Assembly (NCBI GenBank): GCA_001839685.1
Contig: MLAK01001148.1
Location: forward strand, 125,067 to 189,066
DNA length: 64,000 bases
Source of the DNA: Tritrichomonas foetus
Lineage: Eukaryota; Parabasalia; Tritrichomonadida; Tritrichomonadidae
Direction of reading: 5' to 3'
The position numbers were made by a program, and so were the translations under genes. Below are positions 1-10,652 of the stretch, piece by piece; the first letter of the stretch is position 1, and the number at the start of each line of letters is the position of its first letter. Under the pieces are notes generated by a model. The model saw only the letters and a program-made list of their open reading frames with translations. It searched no databases and was not told where the DNA came from.

Positions 1-220
1 TTTTAAAAAAAAAGACAAACGATACAGGCATATTTCTTATGTAAACTATAGAATTATCAGGAGAAAAAAAAACATGATGTCAGAACAATGAAGATGATCA
101 TCGACTCAGTTATTGGATTCATCATTCACTCATGCCAGCAATTTATATCATAAAACATCAGAAGTCTAACACAATAAAAATATAACTTATTTTATACGAT
201 ATTTCAAACGAATCGATAGT

Positions 221-1222
221 TTAGTGATATCTTGGAATACTTGCGAAATCTGCAATGTTGCACATGTCAGTTCCACGTTGCCACCTGATGTATCCTTCTT
301 CTCCCCAGTCGGGCCCCCACGAGTTTTTGACAATCCAGAAGTCTTGCCCTTCAGCACTTCCATACCCGATGATCCCCATTGCGTGGCTGTACACGTATTT
401 CACCTGGCAGCTCTCCTCGACGTAAATTCCGCCATCGTAGAAGTTGAACGAGCCATAATTCGAGTCCACGTTGATTGCGACTGGTCCCCAGTTAGCAACA
501 ACCTCCTTCATGGCCTCCTCGTCACCCTGGGGGATTTGATAAACGCTCGCAATGTTCGAAACTGGCTGCTGAACACGATAGAAATAGCACAAGAGCGCTT
601 GCTCGGCCGTGTAGGGGTAATCATCGTCAGTGCAATACTTGCCACCTTGTTTGTTGAGCACGTAATTGAATGCCTCTATCGGCCAGCCTCCATCGCATCC
701 GTGGCAATTGTCGGCGCAGTCAACGAGATTCTGCTCGGAAAGCCGTAAAAGTTCGCCCGTCTCAATTTGGTGACATCCTTCTTGCGCAACGATGGTGCTG
801 AAAGCCCAGCAACTTCCGCACATTCCCTGATTTTTGATTTCTGTGACGGCTCCCTTTTCCCTCCAGTCAACGGATTCCGGAAGCTTCTTATTGTCTTTAT
901 TGAATCGGATATTGTCACTCGAATTGACGTTTGGAAGATTTCGATAGTGTGTTCGTTGATTATGAAGCATCGTGGCGATTTCTGATGGAGTTAAAGCGGC
1001 AAATTTGTTGAGGCTCACTCGAAATGTTTTCCTCGGGTTCTTGTTGTGACTTTCAATAAAGCGAGAATTCGATAGGAATATACCAAGTCGAAAATGATAT
1101 TCGTCACCGGAATATAGATTATTGGTGGTTCTCATCCATTGGACAAATCGACGCTCTTCAGCGTTGGTGAGATACAATGTTGACGATCCTAGGAACAAGA
1201 GACAACAGAGCATTGATGGCAT
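221..1222 (-). CDS. Secreted papain-like cysteine protease (family C1, cathepsin L-like)
   Basis: An endopeptidase of papain family C1, made as a pre-proenzyme and probably secreted or lysosomal. The start is the ATG at 1222; a longer reading would need a GTG. The 333-residue protein has a hydrophobic signal peptide (about 1-21), an I29-type inhibitory prodomain (about 22-85) and a mature enzyme starting near residue 114 ([13 protein letters not shown]). Visible catalytic residues are Gln132 (NQG), Cys138 (CGSCWAFS), His280 (SHAMGI) and Asn300 (KNSWG). The CHGCDGGWP stretch is the usual disulfide and active-site region. Length and residues are complete for the family, so it should be active. 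Its GC content is visibly higher than that of neighbouring genes, which in such AT-rich genomes often marks high expression (inference). The substrate cannot be read from sequence. Confidence 0.95.
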   Translation of the reverse strand: MPSMLCCLLFLGSSTLYLTNAEERRFVQWMRTTNNLYSGDEYHFRLGIFLSNSRFIESHNKNPRKTFRVSLNKFAALTPSEIATMLHNQRTHYRNLPNVNSSDNIRFNKDNKKLPESVDWREKGAVTEIKNQGMCGSCWAFSTIVAQEGCHQIETGELLRLSEQNLVDCADNCHGCDGGWPIEAFNYVLNKQGGKYCTDDDYPYTAEQALLCYFYRVQQPVSNIASVYQIPQGDEEAMKEVVANWGPVAINVDSNYGSFNFYDGGIYVEESCQVKYVYSHAMGIIGYGSAEGQDFWIVKNSWGPDWGEEGYIRWQRGTDMCNIADFASIPRYH

Positions 1223-2776
1223 TGAAACAAACACAATTATTTTACAAAATTGAATGAAACATTTGAATAAATTGAATAGCCAATTAACTTTTGTCCATAA
1301 AAGCTAAGGGGAAATATCTTGATGAAAAAAAAATAATATATGATATTAGGCATTCTCTCATTCTTAATAAATAGTATAAAGAACTTTTCCTCCAAATATT
1401 AATATATTTTCATATTAGATCAATGTATATTTCCGATATAATTTAAAAAAAAATGAAATTATTTCACCAGGATATTTTTTGGTGAGGTATCTATACGTTA
1501 AAAAAAAAAAAATATAAAAGCTTTATATTTCGCTACCTAAGATCAAAAAAATCGATATTCACAGACGAATCTTCCTTTGATAATCAACAAATTATGCTGA
1601 AAAGAGAAATTATTGTCATTTTCCGGCAGTTCACTCCCTGATGATGATTTTGGGAAAACGAGCAGAAAAGTTGGGCACTTTCTTAATGCCATCAGTAAAC
1701 AGATGATGACTCCTGTTCAACTTCAGAAAATTAGAACTTTTCGTCGGTGAAAAATAAAATTTCAAAAATTTCCGAATCGACTTCATTCTGTGGCATAGGC
1801 ATAATGAATTGATATTCTATCTTATCTGGAAATCACAAATTCCCAAATCAATTTCATCCAGAAATACCGAATGGTCAAAATTCACTTTTTTTTAGTAAAC
1901 GGTCGTTCCCACACTTCTTTCTAACATGGTATTGAATAATAAATATTTTTCTGAGAGATGATACAATCCAAAATCAGAAAAATTTAATTATCGTATCATA
2001 CAAAATATTTTACGCCATTCAAATGTACACAAGGAAGAAATTAATTGAAAAACAAGAGCCTTCTTTTCATCTCTTGGCACAAATATTCGTTCATTCTACA
2101 AGAAAATATGCTGAGTTTCATACATTCTCTTTTTTCCAAAAAATATACTTGGCAACGACAAAAAAGTTAAGGCAAAACCTCCAGAATTAAAACAAAATTT
2201 ATGCAGTAACAATATTAGATTCAAATCATCACATAAAATGTTCGATCAATAATTAAAATTTTTCAGTAATTTCTTATGAATTCTCAACTGATGTAAATTA
2301 AATTGAAAGACCAAATTGATTCCTTGAAATATATCAACGGAAGAGCAAAACTAAAACTTTTTTTGGTTATCATTCTCTTTTTTCTTCGACAGAGTAAAAA
2401 GTGTCTGAAATAAAAACAAATATCTACAGAGACATTTCAACACGTTTTAGTAAACAAAAAGTGATTTGTGCGATATAAAAATCATTCAGTAAGTGAATTT
2501 ATTGTTTTTTTATCAATTTACTTTTGAAAAAGGTATTTATCATCAAATAGAAAATGAAATATTCAAAACTAAATTAATGAAAAAATAAGTGGCAATGAAA
2601 AAATCCATCGGATTTGAAAATTCCTTCAATAATAATGAAAGCGAGACATTCATGTTCTTTGTTATTCTTCGCGTTCATGTGACTTTAATTTAAATTTTTT
2701 GAAAGATGCATCACCTTTCATTTTTGTATTGCCAATTTTGACTTCATTTTGTTAAAAAAGGCATCCAAAGAATAAC
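1223..2776. other. Intergenic, AT-rich; one possible 51-codon ORF
   Basis: No gene of normal size is seen. On the minus strand an ATG at 1786 opens a 51-codon frame ending at 1631 (starts MKSIRKFLKF, ends PKIIIRE). It is basic, and its base composition is richer in GC than the surrounding DNA. It matches nothing I recognise and may be a remnant or chance. The rest is low-complexity A/T sequence. A TCATTTT initiator-like motif at 2744-2750 lies about 30 nt before the lipase ATG. Confidence 0.5.
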
Positions 2777-4891
2777 ATGGAAATTAATGCTCCATTAGAT
2801 GATGAATTAGAAGTCAATGAGATATCTGATGTATCTCGAAACAATGATGAAAATGGTGGTCTTTCATGTTGGCAGAACATAATAAACAAACTAGATTCCG
2901 AAGAAACTTTTTCTAGTCTATTCCTATTACCTGGGAAGCTATTCTCTACTTTTGGTGTACTCATTGCTGTTGTCGCATGCATCACATTTATCATTCACAT
3001 GATTGTTCTATTTGGAACGATGACATTCATCAGACCTGAGAACAAAAAGTTGACCAAGTTTGGCTTATTGCTTACAATATTATTTGGGCTGAACATGTCA
3101 AATATTGCCATCATTCCTATTTATAATTTTTTTAGTTTTACCTATTTTAATGACCCATTTGGTGATTTTATCAGAAAATTTTATCGAAAATTCAACAGAA
3201 ACACAACCAGACTGAACAACATTTTTTCCATTACTACATCAATTCTTTGTATTATTTTCATTGTGATGATTTTATTTTGCTTGGGAGGAGGAACAAAATC
3301 AAGTTTCAATGCTGTTGACATATTTATGATGGTTTTTTTAGTCATTCTCCCTCTCTTAAAATTAATCTTAGAAATATTTGGATATGTAATTAATGGTTAC
3401 ATATCTTTTATAAAAGGAAGTTTTATTTCTGAATTTAATGACGAATCTAATAATGAAGGACAAAATGAAAAAATCCATCAAAAAGATGCAATAATGAAAG
3501 CCCTGTATAACCAAACATCAATCGCTTCAATAATCAAAGGCGAAGGAAATATGTGGCAATTTATTTGGGAAATATATCATATTGTTAGTCTCATTGTTTT
3601 CTTAGGTTATTTCATTGGCGTTATTATTTATACATCACAAAGCAAAAGTTGGTTAATTATCTTGAAAAAAAAATTATTAATGCCGTTGATGATCAGGGTC
3701 CGTTTTCCGTTTTACTTTATTCTTAAAAAAAATCGATGTAATGACTGTTGTTGCAAATGTAAAGACTGTTGTTGCAAATGTAAAAAAAAAAAAATAGTAA
3801 AAAAAGAAACCAATTCACAAAACAAATTAGTTGCTGGAATTTCCAAAAAAAATTTTTTTATCAATATTTTCCTTGTTTTGATCCTTATTGGGAACGGATT
3901 TTCAAACATTAATAAGAATTCTGGAGAGTATGACATCTATCCACTTGATTCCACTTATCAGCATATATATCCTGATCCAGAACCTACAATAAATGATACA
4001 GATAAAGAGATTGTTTCTCAAATGTGTTATGTAAAACCATATGGTTTGAAAATGTTGAATTATATCGTATTAGCACATTTATCATATATTGATTTAAATG
4101 ACAGCAACGTTGACAAAGTTATACGTGAATTTTTTGATCTCCCATCAAATAATATAACAATTAATAGCTATGGACAAAAGAAACTTCATAAATTCGCATT
4201 TGGGGGGATGTCTTATTTCAATATAGATCAATTTAATTTGACAATAGTATCAATCAGAGGTTCAACCGAAGGAATTGATTGGGTTTTAGATTTTCAAATG
4301 TTTTTGTCTTCAGCCCTGCTAACTCTTGTATCACCTTTAAGTTTGCTTACACGTGACAGGACGCCTCAAACGATGAATGCCATTCGCAAAATTTGGGCAG
4401 CGCCTCTGGCCATGGCGAAGGGAAGTACTATTGTATCAAAATATGTTCAAGAACTTGATGATTATTATCAAAATGTAAGTCACATATTTAATAATAACAT
4501 TATTTTTGTAGGTCATTCATTAGGTGGTGGCTTAGCAAAGTTATTTGGACACATTAAAGGAAAAGCTGCAATTTCAATTAGTGGCCCAGGAATCACTCTT
4601 TTCCAGACATTATATCCAGGAAAAAGAAAAGATTTAGATTCTATTTTTTCTGAAGCTGATATAATTCCAGATGGTGATCCTATTCCACGTGTTGAAAGAT
4701 CGGCAGCGACAACGTATCGAACACTCTGCAATAAAGGTGCTGGCACATGTCATGGTATCCTTCACACAATATGTATGGTTGGATTGATGTGTCAAACTCC
4801 ACATCACAACTTCTGCAGACACCTTGATTCATCAACAAGTATTTTCAAATATTATGATGATATGATAAAATATGTGGAAACCTATAATTAA
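2777..4891 (+). CDS. Polytopic membrane protein with C-terminal class-3 lipase domain
   Basis: A 704-residue membrane-anchored alpha/beta-hydrolase, probably an acylglycerol or phospholipid lipase. Hydrophobic segments lie at about 57-84, 94-120, 149-171, 179-212, 263-287 and 359-376, with a possible extra one near 300-316. The catalytic domain (about 400-700) has the class-3 lipase signatures SIRGST...DW (residues near 490) and GHSLGGG with nucleophile Ser581. Candidate Asp and His partners are in IIPDGDPIPR and in the PHHNFCRH stretch near the C-terminus. A cytosolic-looking loop at 321-336 carries a tandem cysteine motif (CNDCCCKCK, then DCCCKCKKK), possibly a palmitoylation or metal site. 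The start ATG follows an AT-rich leader with no nearby in-frame ATG. N-terminal membrane helices fused to a lipase-3 domain are known in protists and in DAG lipases. The substrate is unknown. Confidence 0.88.
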   Translation: MEINAPLDDELEVNEISDVSRNNDENGGLSCWQNIINKLDSEETFSSLFLLPGKLFSTFGVLIAVVACITFIIHMIVLFGTMTFIRPENKKLTKFGLLLTILFGLNMSNIAIIPIYNFFSFTYFNDPFGDFIRKFYRKFNRNTTRLNNIFSITTSILCIIFIVMILFCLGGGTKSSFNAVDIFMMVFLVILPLLKLILEIFGYVINGYISFIKGSFISEFNDESNNEGQNEKIHQKDAIMKALYNQTSIASIIKGEGNMWQFIWEIYHIVSLIVFLGYFIGVIIYTSQSKSWLIILKKKLLMPLMIRVRFPFYFILKKNRCNDCCCKCKDCCCKCKKKKIVKKETNSQNKLVAGISKKNFFINIFLVLILIGNGFSNINKNSGEYDIYPLDSTYQHIYPDPEPTINDTDKEIVSQMCYVKPYGLKMLNYIVLAHLSYIDLNDSNVDKVIREFFDLPSNNITINSYGQKKLHKFAFGGMSYFNIDQFNLTIVSIRGSTEGIDWVLDFQMFLSSALLTLVSPLSLLTRDRTPQTMNAIRKIWAAPLAMAKGSTIVSKYVQELDDYYQNVSHIFNNNIIFVGHSLGGGLAKLFGHIKGKAAISISGPGITLFQTLYPGKRKDLDSIFSEADIIPDGDPIPRVERSAATTYRTLCNKGAGTCHGILHTICMVGLMCQTPHHNFCRHLDSSTSIFKYYDDMIKYVETYN

Positions 4892-6402
4892 TTCATGGTG
4901 AATTCAAACGAAACTATTCTTAAATATTTTAAGAGTTTTTATGATTTTTTTGCTTCTTTCTTTTTTTTCCCACAAAAAAACTTTTAAGATGATTTGATAT
5001 AATTAATTCAAATTTACATGTTTATTAAGGGAGGAGTCTTAACAGCAAAATGCTCACAAAATTTATTTCGAATTTTGATAGTAGTAGTCATGATTTAACT
5101 ATTCCTAAATATGATAGTTATAGATAGATATATTTATATTTAAGCTTTTGTTCTACTCAGAAATCGATATAATTAACTAGAAAAGGAGTTACAATACTAT
5201 CTCTATTTCTAGTCCACAACTTTCTTTTATTTTTTCCTATAAAATCAGAAAAGATGTATTAAAGTACATATCCAAATATCAAGAAAATTTGCAGATTTTT
5301 TTGTGAGTTCTGATGCAATCTTCAAAAANTCGAAAAAAATAACTAAAAAAAATTTTTGTGTTTTATATNATAAAACNTTATGTGGAACTGATTGAATGAA
5401 TAATAAAAAAAAAATAATCATCAGAGAACGTAATATGGAAAAAAANAGAGANTTGAATACTTTAAAAAAAAACACAGAATTCAATTAACCTAATGATTCG
5501 CCTTTTACAATTCAATTTTTTTTTAAAAAAAAAAAAAATCTTCAGAAAATAAAAATGACAAAATGATTATTATTCTATATCATTAAAAAAAAGATGGATA
5601 TCGGCTATTATTAGATTTTACCAAACCATCAAAATGAAGATCCGACTTCTAGTTTTTTTAGAGGAGTGAATANCCAAAAAATAAAAAAATTAACAGGATA
5701 TTTTAAAAAAAATATCNATGATANTACCCCACCAACATCATTCAATTTATTTCGTAATTTTCCTAAAAAAAATTACTTTTTCTCATAAAANAATAGATTA
5801 AATAGAACATAATCGAGGATATAGAAAAAAAAGTTTATAATATGTTTCAAATCTTATTATAAAGCGATATAAATAAATACAGAGAGGTAATAATGTAAAA
5901 TCATTCTCTCATTACAATTTTATTACAAGATAGAATGAAAGTTATCTATATAACAATTTAATTCCTAAATATCTTATATAAAACACAGTTTTCCCAACAA
6001 AATAACTTTTTTCATTCTATGATATTGGTAAATGAAGCATCATGTCTAATGATGCATTAGTAGTATATTAATTATATCAAACATTTTTAATGCTAAATAG
6101 AAAGAAATTTGTCATATTTTCATTCATACTGCTGTATCAAAATGAATAATTTAACAATATTTATTAACAATTACTAAAAGATTTCGATTATATCGAAACA
6201 AACCTTTTGTTGTCATATTGATCGCAATGCCAGATTTCAAAAAAAACTACTTATCGATATATTAGTATTTAACCTGCCCTAGAAGTTTTGAATCCAGGAT
6301 ATTGCCATTATATTCAATTTAGTTATCTACATTTGAAAAATTGTATTCTTGTCAGATAATATCAATACAAATTTTCTAAGGTTTTGAAACTCATTTTTCA
6401 TC
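4892..6402. other. Non-coding, low-complexity DNA with scattered single N calls
   Basis: No coding frame is supported. The stretch is rich in runs of 8 or more A and contains isolated N calls from about 5330 on, continuing into the transposase gene and stopping at about 9583. Nowhere else in the window are there single Ns. This suggests a consensus built from several non-identical copies, so this DNA probably belongs to the same repeated element. A short hairpin (GCATCAT, 5-nt loop, ATGATGC) lies at 6037-6055. Confidence 0.5.
5988..6012 (+). repeat. Imperfect direct repeat, left copy
   Basis: About 25 nt beginning GTTTTCCC and containing ACAAAATAA followed by a T run. A near copy in the same orientation lies at 10357-10379, on the other side of the transposase gene. 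The match is short, gapped and AT-rich, so chance is possible. It is listed because the two copies bracket the element. Confidence 0.25.
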
Positions 6403-9400
6403 ATGTTTCCCAGTATCATTAATTACTTTCGACCACCACAAGAAACAAATTTCACGAATGTTAGCATTCAAAAAATAGCAGAAGCTATTTTTGATTGGAA
6501 AAATCCCGAAATTATCAAAAAATATTCAATGTTAATGATGGCTCAAAAAAAAATGAATGTTAATTCTATCGAAAAAACAGCAAAAATAATAGAAAAACTT
6601 CATGAAAAAAAAGATTCATCTTTTTTTTTTACATTATTTGTGTTTTCCGAAAAATCTACGAAATAAAAAAAAACAATACCGAAGCTTTTATTAACTCTTT
6701 GTCCACAAAATGTTCTTCAGACCTTTTCCATATCTGCGCTATATCATGATATAATTAAAATCACTTTTGATTGGAAGCTTTACAAATTTTTAGAGATTTT
6801 GATCAAAATCAAAGCTTTGAATATTGATGATGTTAATTTAAATCTTAAAATTAATGCAGACCATATTTCATGTACCAAAAAATATCGAATCAAGTTTATA
6901 CATTGTAATAATCACCCAATAGCAAAAGTAATTCGTAGCGATGACCTTGAAAGTCTAACTACTTTATTAAAAGATTCTGGAATTAGACAATTTGATGAAT
7001 TCTATATGGGAAAATGCCATCACTAAAAAAAATTAGAATATGCATGTCTTTATAATGCAGAAACAGTGTTTCATTATTTATGGAACAATAACATCATCGA
7101 AAAAAACCTTAACTTGAAGTATGCAGTTCTTGGCTGTTGTGATAGTGTATTAAAAACACTAATCTCAGAGTTTGGATATTTTCAAAATAAAAAAAAATAT
7201 TTATACAAAGGTATCAAAGGCCACAATTATTATTTTATCAACAGATTCAATATCTCAGGAAGTAAGAATTTTGATTTTGACAAAAGTCTGGAATTATGTG
7301 TATCACATCTCAATTTCCCTTCATTTCAAGAGTTAATGGCTGTTAGATACGACTTATCAGATTCTATTGACGGCATATCAAAAGAAAAAAAACCTAAAAA
7401 GNAATATGTTTTGATCCAAAATAAATTACAGTCTGACAATAAATTATATGCATCCATGATTAAATTTGATTTATTTGATGACTTCCCTCCTGCTTTTAAT
7501 GATAAAAGCACATCTTTTAATGCTAATATAAATTATTTAATTGATGATCAATATAGAGAAATTGAAAAAAAAAAAGAAAAATTGAAAGACANAGAAACAA
7601 AGAAAATGATGATAAATTCTTATGAAAAAAAATTAGCAACAATATCTGAAGGACTTGTGTATAATCAATCTTCAAAATTTTTGCGAAAATGCCGTATTGA
7701 GCCTCCATCAAAATCTTCATTTTATAAAATTCAATCAAAAATTGATAAAATAATTGTAGGATATGCAAAAGTATCGATGACCAAATATAGGAGTGAACTT
7801 TCAGATACAATTTTATTCGATTGTGCCTGGATAACGCGCAGAAATAGTCGAGCCGCTTTTGGAGCCTTTATTTCTCACGGAAATAATAAAGTTTTCGATT
7901 TTGAAATTGCGATAAAAAATATTAATTACATTGGTACTTCGCAGCATATGGAAGCACATATTTTTGAATTATTATCTCGACGATAAAAAAAAGNTGATAT
8001 TCATAAATATATAGTTAAAGATGGTGATGTACATATTGAGTCTATTTTAAAAGAAATAAATTGGAACATAGAAATAAAACTAGATCCTAATCATGCTTTT
8101 GGTATCATTAAGAAAAAGGTCAAAAACCTTGCAAAATTGCATAATACTGTTTTTCGAGGGATAACAAATAAAATCATAAGATATGCGCAGGTTTTAATAC
8201 ATGATACAAGCATATCAAGTGAAAAAAGAATATTTTTATGGGAAAATCTATTAAATCATCTTAAAAATGACCACTCGAAATGCATTCATCCCGAATATAG
8301 AATTTGCTGGAAACAAAGTGGAGACGCTTTTGCTGAGAATATCATAAGCAATTTAATCAATAATACAAAAGATAATATTAAGAAAATAGATCCACTTTAT
8401 ACCACACAACCTTCTGAGTCATTACATTCATTGAAAGCTAAAATTTTACCAAAAATGTATTCTTTTAGAAAATCAATAGAAGCTAGGCTTTCACTTTGCG
8501 TTCTTCAATGGAACGATCCTTATATTTATTATTTTAATTTATTAGTTCTTCTTAATTTACCTCCATTACCTTCAAATATCGAGAATAAAATAAAGAAAGC
8601 ATATACCAATCAGTTAGTGAAGAATGAAAGAGCAAAAACGGATACTTTTAAGATCAAAAGAGCCAATCAGAGAAAAGAAAGTCGTAAAACAGGAAAACAA
8701 GTTAAAACTGATCACAAATATGCAAGTGAACAAAATACAGAATCGAATAATAAAGTAAATATGAATTTAAAGTTAAAATCCAAAAAAGAAAATAGCATGG
8801 TTTTTTCTCAAAATTTAAATAATGTTGAAAGTGATAATGATTTTTATAATGAAGAAGGTGAAGAAGATTATGACAATGAATCAATTTATGATGATGAATC
8901 GAGTTATGATGATTTTTTATCAAGTGATTCAGATTGTGCTTTTCCTGATGATACACCAGTCTCAGTCATTGAAGAGCATTTTAATAAACTTAAAATTACC
9001 GAAGAAGAAATTCAAGAAATTGAATATTATATACCTAAAAATGTAGGTATAAAACAAGAGGGAAATTCATGTTATATTACAGTAGTTTTACAAAGTCTTA
9101 TTCATAACATATATTTTATTGATATTATGACCAATGATATAGTAAAGCAAAAAATCATCCAAAGCATGGATACTTCTGAATACAAATTATTAATTAATTT
9201 ATACAAATTGATAAATACTGTCAATAAAACCAATTTAAATTATGTTGATGGAAGCTGTGTGACTCATTTATTTCCGTATCGTATTATGGATGATGCAAAT
9301 TTGTTTTATGGGAGAATCATTAATATGTTAAGTGAAGAATTCATTATGCTAGGAGACGATCGAATCATTGATCTTTTTCATTGGAAAATTTATGTTTCAT

Positions 9401-9915
9401 ATAAAAGCAAATGTGTTCATGAAATAGCTATATCTAACCTATCTGATGAACATTTTTATCGTCTTGATGTCCATAAAACCGAACCAATATCTCTTTTGGA
9501 ATTAATTAATGAGAATCTAACAATGGATGATGGAAGTAAAATGAAGTGTGCAGAATGTAATAAAAAGGTACCAATGGTTTCCNAAAATTCCGTCATTCAT
9601 ATCCCGATATCACCAATTTTTTATTTCATGAGAAAGTGGAAAGCAACTCGGAATAACACCAGAATAAACTTACCCATCTCGTTTCCTGCTCAAGTTTTAA
9701 ATACAGCTCAACAATATAACTACAGTTTGAATGGGGTTATCTGTTATAACATGCCATTAAAGCATTATACATATGCAAAGTTTATTGAAGGAAAAATTAT
9801 TATTTATGATGGTTCTAATGTTACAGAATATACTGAAAGCGAGAATTCTTTAAGTAAAATAGAAGAGAGGATATTTCGAGAATGTTATATGGCAATATAT
9901 AATGAAGAAAAGTAA
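6403..9915 (+). CDS. Mutator-like transposase fused to a USP-type deubiquitinase domain (three in-frame stops)
   Basis: One continuous frame of 1171 codons interrupted by TAA at codons 88 (6664), 208 (7024) and 528 (7984). Coding sense resumes at once in the same frame after each. Residues 1-about 270 resemble the DUF3447/ankyrin-like region of trichomonad proteins (compare the genes at 43917 and 59204). Residues about 430-600 look like a Mutator-type DDE core: FDCAWITRR with Asp473, HMEA (Glu517), KDGD (Asp540, Asp542) and LDPNHA (Asp561, His564). A basic then acidic linker follows (about 730-855). Residues about 880-1170 form a USP (peptidase C19) domain: Cys box KQEGNSCYITVVLQ with Cys890, a KCAEC zinc-type pair (1049, 1052; second pair absent) and a His box LKHYTYAKF (His1121) followed by IYDGSNVTEY (Asp1136). 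Ns at 7402, 7592, 7994 and 9583 make four residues uncertain. Whether the stops are real or consensus errors is open. Confidence 0.72.
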
Positions 9916-10652
9916 AAGAGTAAAATGATAAAAATCAATATGCTATCTAATATAATAATTAATTTTTCAAAATTAATATCTTTTACAAAAACCTTTATTT
10001 AACATATACAATACAATCAGATGTTTATTAGATAAGGAGAAGCCACTAATATTTAGATAATAATAAGATATTTTGAATATAACCAAATATTTGTTGTTGT
10101 TAAATGCATTCAAAAGATTTCGCATTTTTTCATGTTTTTATTCGTTTTTCTCAGTGAAAAATATATAATATGGAGTTATAAATAATACTATCATTACCAT
10201 AATAAATTTATATCATAATATAGAATTGCTAGTCTTTTAACCAAAGCCAGCTTTTTAACTTTGCAATTTATTATTCTTCTATAAATTTTGCAGTCTCATT
10301 ATAAAATATCAATTTAATGCGTCAGATATTATTTATATGCATCAAATAAATGATATGTTTTCCGACAAAATAATTTTTTATGGCAAAAAAAACAAAAAAA
10401 AAATGTTATATCTAAAAAAGCAATTTTTATGTTAGAAAAGGCATGATAATTATTTATACCAAAGCTTTTTGAAATCTCTACATATGAAAGGAAAATACAT
10501 CAAGAATATACGATCAGAATTCTTTCAAAATAATAACCGTGAAAATACACTCAATCAAAAGAACAAAAAAAATAAACAATAATTTTTTGGAAAATGAATT
10601 TCGATTTTTTTTTTTTTGTGTGTGAAAAAAAATTTGTTTCGAATACTATTTA
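9916..10652. other. Intergenic, AT-rich
   Basis: No coding frame. It lies between the converging ends of the transposase gene and the first BEACH gene. The first part probably belongs to the mobile element; A and T runs cluster near 10385-10410 and 10565-10625. No inverted repeat matching the left side was found. Confidence 0.5.
10357..10379 (+). repeat. Imperfect direct repeat, right copy
   Basis: Starts GTTTTCC and contains GACAAAATAA followed by a T run. It matches the sequence at 5988-6012 at most positions with one gap. Same caution as for the left copy. Confidence 0.25.

Larger units (their letters stand above)
5330..10379 (+). mobile_element. Probable multi-copy Mutator-like transposable element (limits uncertain)
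   Basis: The body is defined by the transposase-USP frame. Outer limits are only estimated, from the span of single N calls on the left (first at about 5330) and the right copy of an imperfect direct repeat (to 10379). I looked for terminal inverted repeats and target-site duplications and found none I could support, so the ends may lie elsewhere. Mutator elements usually have long terminal inverted repeats and 8-11 bp target duplications; a multi-copy alignment would fix the boundaries. Confidence 0.4.

Noticed and set aside
224..748. 174-codon plus-strand open frame
   Set aside because: It is the antisense shadow of the cysteine protease, whose catalytic motifs are unmistakable on the minus strand.
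5245..5484. 79-codon minus-strand frame in the N-containing region
   Set aside because: It is kept open partly by N calls and T-run phenylalanines, with no domain or start context.
6403..9915. Homopolymer frameshift as the cause of the breaks
   Set aside because: All four open pieces share the same reading frame, so an indel cannot explain them; a substitution at the edge of the A run, or a real stop, is required.
4892..10652. Terminal inverted repeats of the mobile element
   Set aside because: By eye I found only short hairpins and the weak direct repeat; nothing long enough to support as TIRs.
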